Virus record (IMG/VR): IMGVR_UViG_3300009537_000092
Location: 1-32,665 of that record
Length of the DNA: 32,665 bases
Reading direction: 5' to 3' (one strand)
Source of the DNA: a virus
The notes beneath the pieces are model-generated. The model saw only the letters and a list, made by a program, of their open reading frames with translations, made no database searches and had not been told where the DNA came from. Both the position numbers and the translations under genes were made by a program. Shown piece after piece: positions 28,492-32,665 of this stretch; positions within the stretch are counted from its first letter, which is position 1, and each line of letters starts with the position of its first letter.

Positions 28492-30279
28492 ATGAGCTAT
28501 GTTTCATTTCCATTTCAAGAAAATACTCAATTTAACCAAGGGGAGTTTGAAAAGGCGCCCCCTACTTCTGGTACTTTAGGAACCGTCACATCATTTGAAA
28601 ATGGATTACAGTCGCTACCCGTTGCTGTTGCTGCAAATCATATGATGAAGACCTATCAAGCAAATATGAATCCTGGGCCGACATTATCACCAGAACAAGT
28701 TAAATCTCAATATCCTGAGATGTTATCAAAATATCCAAAGGGTGGTTTACAGTCTGATATTTCTTATGATCAATCTTTGCGCGATCGCGATGATATGCAA
28801 CAGGGCATATTAGAGAATATGAACCCTGGGATAATCTCCGGTGCTGAGCGTCTTGCGGGTAGTAATGCTGCGATTTTTGGAAGCCCATTGACTTATCTTG
28901 CAGGCGGCGTAGCAGAAAAATTAGGTGGGGTTATTGGCGATCCAATTTATCGTGCTATTTTTGCTGCTAGTCAAAAAGAATCTCAAATGACGGCAGCAAA
29001 CGTTGCGGCACATATCGGCATTGGATTTTCAAAAGGTGCTGCTACAAGTTTACCTTTAGCGATCAGTACGCGTGATTATTATCATTCTATCAATCAAACA
29101 TATTCACCGTGGAACACCGCATTGATGATTGGAATGTTTGGTGTTGGTGATGCTGCTATTACGACCTTTCAAGGATTTAAAGCGCCAATTGATACGGGTG
29201 ATGCTAATACAATAATGAATAAAGCCGGTATGGATATGGCTCAAGGCAAAACGCCTGATGTTGATCCATTATTAAAGGATGCTCTATATACAGCAAATGT
29301 GAGAGACGTTAGCGATATTGATAATCCCGAAACCCAATTAAAAATTACTCAAGCATTAGATGATTCTCACAAACAATCACAAGCGGAATTAGAGCAGGCG
29401 AATAATGAATATGATAAAGCGGTTAGCCAAAATCCTGATGCGCAGTTAGATGATATTAAAAACATTAAAACAGGGCCTGAAATTATTGAGAATCTGAAGC
29501 GATTAAAGGGCGTTCCTGAAGAATATATGGGCGATGAAGATAAAAGCTTCATGCAAAGTTTGCCAAACAATGATGAAACTAAAGAAGCGCTTACTTATGC
29601 TATGCAAGATGCAAATAGCATCACACCGGAAAATAAATCTTTTCTGGATGACTTTGTAGCATCAAACGATGATCCCAAGAATGAAACGATGCTCATCAAG
29701 GACAATTTACAAAAGGCTCAAGACTTGCTTGATAAAAATAATGCTTATTATAAAGATAATAATATTGATTTGAATGCTCCCGAAAATGAGCTAAAAAAAA
29801 TACAGATGGAGGCGCTGAAAGATGAGATTGAAAGAAAGAAGGCTCGATTAAAAGATTTGCGAAAATTAAATAATTTACAAGCTGGATTAAAGAAAATCAT
29901 TGATACTCAGAAAAAAGCAATTGCAAAAGAGAAAACTTTGCGTGAGATGAAAGAAGGAACTGAGACATTTTTTAATCTAAAGAATAGTTCTAATCAGCCA
30001 ATGACACGTGAAGATTTACAGAATATGGTGGCTCGATCCAATTCGTCTGTATCTTCTGCTGATTATGTTGGGACGAATGTAGAAGAACCAGCGCCCGAAA
30101 TGAGTGATGAAGAAGAAGCGGCATTAAGTGATGAATTAAATAATTATGTAGAGGCACAGGGTGAAGGCGCAAACGAATATAAAGATGATCTTAATGAGAT
30201 AAAGAGAAATCAAAAGATATTTGATAAAGTTCAGAAAGCAATTCAAGCGTATGTTAAATGTAATAAATTAAAGGGTTAA
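28492..30279 (+). CDS. Internal virion protein, membrane-active helical
   Basis: The 595-residue product has hydrophobic, Ala/Gly-rich stretches in the first 200 residues (AERLAGSNAAIFGSPLTYL, AAHIGIGFSKGAATSLPLA and WNTALMIGMFGVG). A long charged coiled part lies from about 280 to 500. Membrane-inserting segments in an internal virion protein suggest it forms part of the ejection conduit. Weak SD AAAG lies before the ATG. It could be one half of a split gp16-like protein, with the following gene as the other half. Confidence 0.6.
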   Translation: MSYVSFPFQENTQFNQGEFEKAPPTSGTLGTVTSFENGLQSLPVAVAANHMMKTYQANMNPGPTLSPEQVKSQYPEMLSKYPKGGLQSDISYDQSLRDRDDMQQGILENMNPGIISGAERLAGSNAAIFGSPLTYLAGGVAEKLGGVIGDPIYRAIFAASQKESQMTAANVAAHIGIGFSKGAATSLPLAISTRDYYHSINQTYSPWNTALMIGMFGVGDAAITTFQGFKAPIDTGDANTIMNKAGMDMAQGKTPDVDPLLKDALYTANVRDVSDIDNPETQLKITQALDDSHKQSQAELEQANNEYDKAVSQNPDAQLDDIKNIKTGPEIIENLKRLKGVPEEYMGDEDKSFMQSLPNNDETKEALTYAMQDANSITPENKSFLDDFVASNDDPKNETMLIKDNLQKAQDLLDKNNAYYKDNNIDLNAPENELKKIQMEALKDEIERKKARLKDLRKLNNLQAGLKKIIDTQKKAIAKEKTLREMKEGTETFFNLKNSSNQPMTREDLQNMVARSNSSVSSADYVGTNVEEPAPEMSDEEEAALSDELNNYVEAQGEGANEYKDDLNEIKRNQKIFDKVQKAIQAYVKCNKLKG

Positions 30280-30280
30280 T

Positions 30281-32665
30281 ATGAGTGTAACAAGCTGTTT
30301 TACAGATTTTGAAAATGCCTTAAAAGACATAGATGATATGTCGGAAGAAGAAAAAAAAGACTTATTAAAAAGTGTTAAAGATAGCGCACAAGCACGTCTT
30401 GAAAAAAGACTTATGCCTAAAGCTAAAGCATTGAATGTTTCACTCGAAGAATTATTAAAAGAACGTGAAATTGATCAAAATATATCCCGAAAACAATCAC
30501 TACTTGCTGTTCAAAAACGAATTGCTGCGGAAAAGCAAATCAAGGAATTTCCTAATCTTGCGAGAGGAACATACGCATGGTTTGCAGGAGTAGAAGGAAA
30601 GGTTAAAGGGGGCAGATTATCTGTTGTCGGAAAGATGTTAGACGATCGTCAAAATGCTTATGCTAAATTTTTAAAACCTATTGAAGAAGATTCTTTATTA
30701 AAAACATTTAATAATAAAAAAAATGATCGAGAAATAGGCAGAGCAATTTGGAATAAAAATCATGATGACCCAAAAATCAACAAAATAGCAAAATCTTTTC
30801 TGGATTATGAAGAATGGCAACTCGGAAATTATAAAGCTGAGGCTGCTTTTGTTGGAACCGCTGATGATCGAATTGCAAACATGGTATATAACCGAGAACG
30901 ATTACAATCAGCTACAGGCCACGGCATTTCAGATATGACATTAAAATCTAAATTACTTGCAAAAAATAATGGCGATTATGTTGCCATGAATAAGGAATAT
31001 GTTGAGATTGCCTATCAACGATTTCGTAATAAGGTTTTAGGACGATTGAACGAAGAAAAGACCTTTGAAAATGTCCCTGAAGAAGAGAAAGAAAAATTTA
31101 TTCGTGGCGCTTATGAAGGGCTTGTGACGAGCGTTCATAAGGTTCCCTACACAGAAGTGGGTCATCCTGCTATCAGTCGAACAGGGTCAAATCTTGGTAA
31201 AAAACTTGCAAAAGGTCGCGTGTTCTTCTGGAAGGACGCCGATGCGTGGATGGATATTAACGAAACCTATGGATTTGGTAATGTTCATGATGCGATATTA
31301 AATGAAATTGAATCAGGCGCAAAAAACCTAACGGTACTTAAAACAATGGGCACATCTCCCCAGGTCTTTGTCGATCGATTAATAAATCGAATGCAAAAGC
31401 AATCAAGAGACTTGGCATCGAACAAACGAAATCAAAAATACTTTACGAATGCGCGAAATGCTGCGGAAGCCATTATTGGTGATCAAAATAGGGTTGATGA
31501 TGGGATGCTAGGAAAGATGATCAATGGGATGCGTATGTTTTCTTATTTAACAAAAATGGGGAGTATTACAGAAGCATCCATTCCAGATTTAGGCGTCATG
31601 ATTTCTGCATGCAAACAACATCATATTCCAGCTGTAGAAGTCATGAAAGAAGCAATGACAAATTTTACTCATGGTATGCCAAAAAATGAAAAGCTTCAGT
31701 TATGGTTAGATTTGGGTATTTATTCAAAGGGATCGATTGGCGGTATTATGTCAAAAGTAGGTAATATCGATTCACCTGGATATATGTTTGCAAAAGGCAT
31801 GAAGCTCGTAGATAAGTTAACACTTATAAATTCGTGGGATAGTTTAAATCGAGGAACGATGGGTACTGTTATCTCTCGCAATACGGCTCGATCTCTAAAG
31901 ACTGAATTTGATAAATTACCTGATTCGCAAAAACGCACACTTGAAATTTCGGGTATTAATAAACAACTCTGGGAATTATTACAAAAACACCAGGATAAGC
32001 TTGCTGTTATTGATAGACAAAAATATTTAACTCCTCAAATTGTTCATGAATTTTCTGATGATGATATTAAGGAATTTGGAAAGGTGTTAAATCCAGACCG
32101 AAAGAAATTTACTCAAGAATATTTGAATCGCGTGCGCGGAGAAATCAGACAACGTCTGGGTGTGTTTTTTACGGATCAAACCGCTTATGGTAAAGTTTTT
32201 CCAAATAAGTCAGATATGGCACTCATGAATTTTGGCGTGAAAAATGGCACACTTCCAGGTCGCGTATGGCAATTATTTACAATGTTTAAATCCTTTCATA
32301 TAGCAATGTTAAGGCGCACCTATGGACGGTTTATCTATGGTAATGGCGCTGATAGTGTTTATGATGCTCTTTTTCGCGGTAAAGCTGATTATAGTGGTAT
32401 GATTCACTTTATGATGGGGCAAATGCCGTGGCAATATATTTCCATGGCCGCTAGTAGCTTAACAAGGGGCCTCACAGCGCCGTCACTTGACGATCGAAAG
32501 ACTTGGGAGGAATTATTCGCACGATCAGTTGTACCCTTATATAGCTCAATTTTGCAGTTAGCAAATGCTGATAGTTCGCTTTCTGGCTTAAGCCCAGCAC
32601 TGGGAACTTTAAATGATGGGGTAAAATTAGCTAAATCTGTGATGTCAGGAAAAAATGCAGCAAAT
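30281..32665 (+). CDS. Large internal virion (DNA-ejection) protein, cut by window edge
   Basis: Translation from the ATG at 30281 stays open for 795 codons to the window end, so the gene is partial at its 3' end. The N-terminus (MSVTSCFTDFENALKDIDDMS) is charged. Later motifs typical of large podoviral ejection proteins include FFWKDADAWMDINETYGFGNVHDAIL, MRMFSYLTKMGSITEASIPDLGVM and GRVWQLFTMFKSFHIAMLRRTYGRF. Hydrophobic stretches alternate with charged helices. It follows the previous gene by one base. In T7 this position is held by gp16. No lysozyme or transglycosylase motif is seen in the visible part. Confidence 0.75.
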   Translation, partial: MSVTSCFTDFENALKDIDDMSEEEKKDLLKSVKDSAQARLEKRLMPKAKALNVSLEELLKEREIDQNISRKQSLLAVQKRIAAEKQIKEFPNLARGTYAWFAGVEGKVKGGRLSVVGKMLDDRQNAYAKFLKPIEEDSLLKTFNNKKNDREIGRAIWNKNHDDPKINKIAKSFLDYEEWQLGNYKAEAAFVGTADDRIANMVYNRERLQSATGHGISDMTLKSKLLAKNNGDYVAMNKEYVEIAYQRFRNKVLGRLNEEKTFENVPEEEKEKFIRGAYEGLVTSVHKVPYTEVGHPAISRTGSNLGKKLAKGRVFFWKDADAWMDINETYGFGNVHDAILNEIESGAKNLTVLKTMGTSPQVFVDRLINRMQKQSRDLASNKRNQKYFTNARNAAEAIIGDQNRVDDGMLGKMINGMRMFSYLTKMGSITEASIPDLGVMISACKQHHIPAVEVMKEAMTNFTHGMPKNEKLQLWLDLGIYSKGSIGGIMSKVGNIDSPGYMFAKGMKLVDKLTLINSWDSLNRGTMGTVISRNTARSLKTEFDKLPDSQKRTLEISGINKQLWELLQKHQDKLAVIDRQKYLTPQIVHEFSDDDIKEFGKVLNPDRKKFTQEYLNRVRGEIRQRLGVFFTDQTAYGKVFPNKSDMALMNFGVKNGTLPGRVWQLFTMFKSFHIAMLRRTYGRFIYGNGADSVYDALFRGKADYSGMIHFMMGQMPWQYISMAASSLTRGLTAPSLDDRKTWEELFARSVVPLYSSILQLANADSSLSGLSPALGTLNDGVKLAKSVMSGKNAAN

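Noticed and set aside
31720-31938. Minus-strand frame in the last gene
   Set aside because: It is antisense to a continuous 795-codon reading frame with ejection-protein motifs.
1-32665. CRISPR arrays, tRNA genes, insertion sequences, integrase
   Set aside because: I saw no regular spacer repeats, cloverleaf, transposase or integrase motifs in the window.

Overview
The window is a segment of an AT-rich, short-tailed (podovirus-type) bacteriophage genome. The evidence is a syntenic virion module: small terminase, fibre/adhesin genes, podoviral portal, scaffold, major capsid protein, tail tubular proteins A and B, and three internal (ejection) virion proteins. The last of these is still open at the right edge. 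Low GC, dense gene packing, strong Shine-Dalgarno sites, consensus sigma70-type promoters and a gammaproteobacterial-looking CsrA suggest an AT-rich gammaproteobacterial host; this is inference. No large terminase, DNA or RNA polymerase, helicase or integrase is in the window, so lifestyle and packaging cannot be settled here.

Layout. 120-1445 (+): lysis genes (lysozyme-like endolysin, holin-like protein, coiled-coil membrane protein). 1469-3498 (-): an operon of csrA, two small genes, a Sak4-like recombination ATPase, an SSB-like DUF669-type protein and a zinc-ribbon protein, driven by a consensus promoter at 3608-3636 with a ~100-nt structured leader. 3662-3910 (-): a Cro-like regulator with its own promoter, divergent from a leaderless VRR-NUC nuclease gene (3986). 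4417-7898 (+): a run of small accessory genes (zinc ribbon, RyR domain, membrane and charged peptides) separated by near-identical leaders, closed by a strong terminator at 7957-7985. 7994-8360 (-): a leaderless ribbon-helix-helix regulator plus a coupled membrane peptide, divergent from a replication-initiator-like gene (8381-9088) that carries iteron-like repeats and two perfect hairpins. 9536-10937 (-): an operon of small unknown genes, fired from a divergent promoter/operator at 10998-11071. 11098-11590 (+): two unknown genes. 11875-end (+): the virion genes.

Main points of interest. (1) A phage CsrA with intact RNA-contact residues sits in a genome with at least nine copies of a GGA-rich leader (core TTACCGGAGATAGGAG) before small genes, and a multi-hairpin leader before the major capsid gene whose last stem covers the Shine-Dalgarno. 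A phage-internal post-transcriptional regulon is a testable hypothesis. (2) A 30-bp inverted-repeat promoter/operator (TGTCAA-N18-TTGACA) occurs at two loci, with a diverged third copy beside the Cro-like gene; this looks like the transcriptional circuit. (3) A candidate replication origin is embedded in the initiator gene, as in lambda O. (4) The leader repeats run into the stop codons of the preceding genes, which suggests cassette assembly at these joints.
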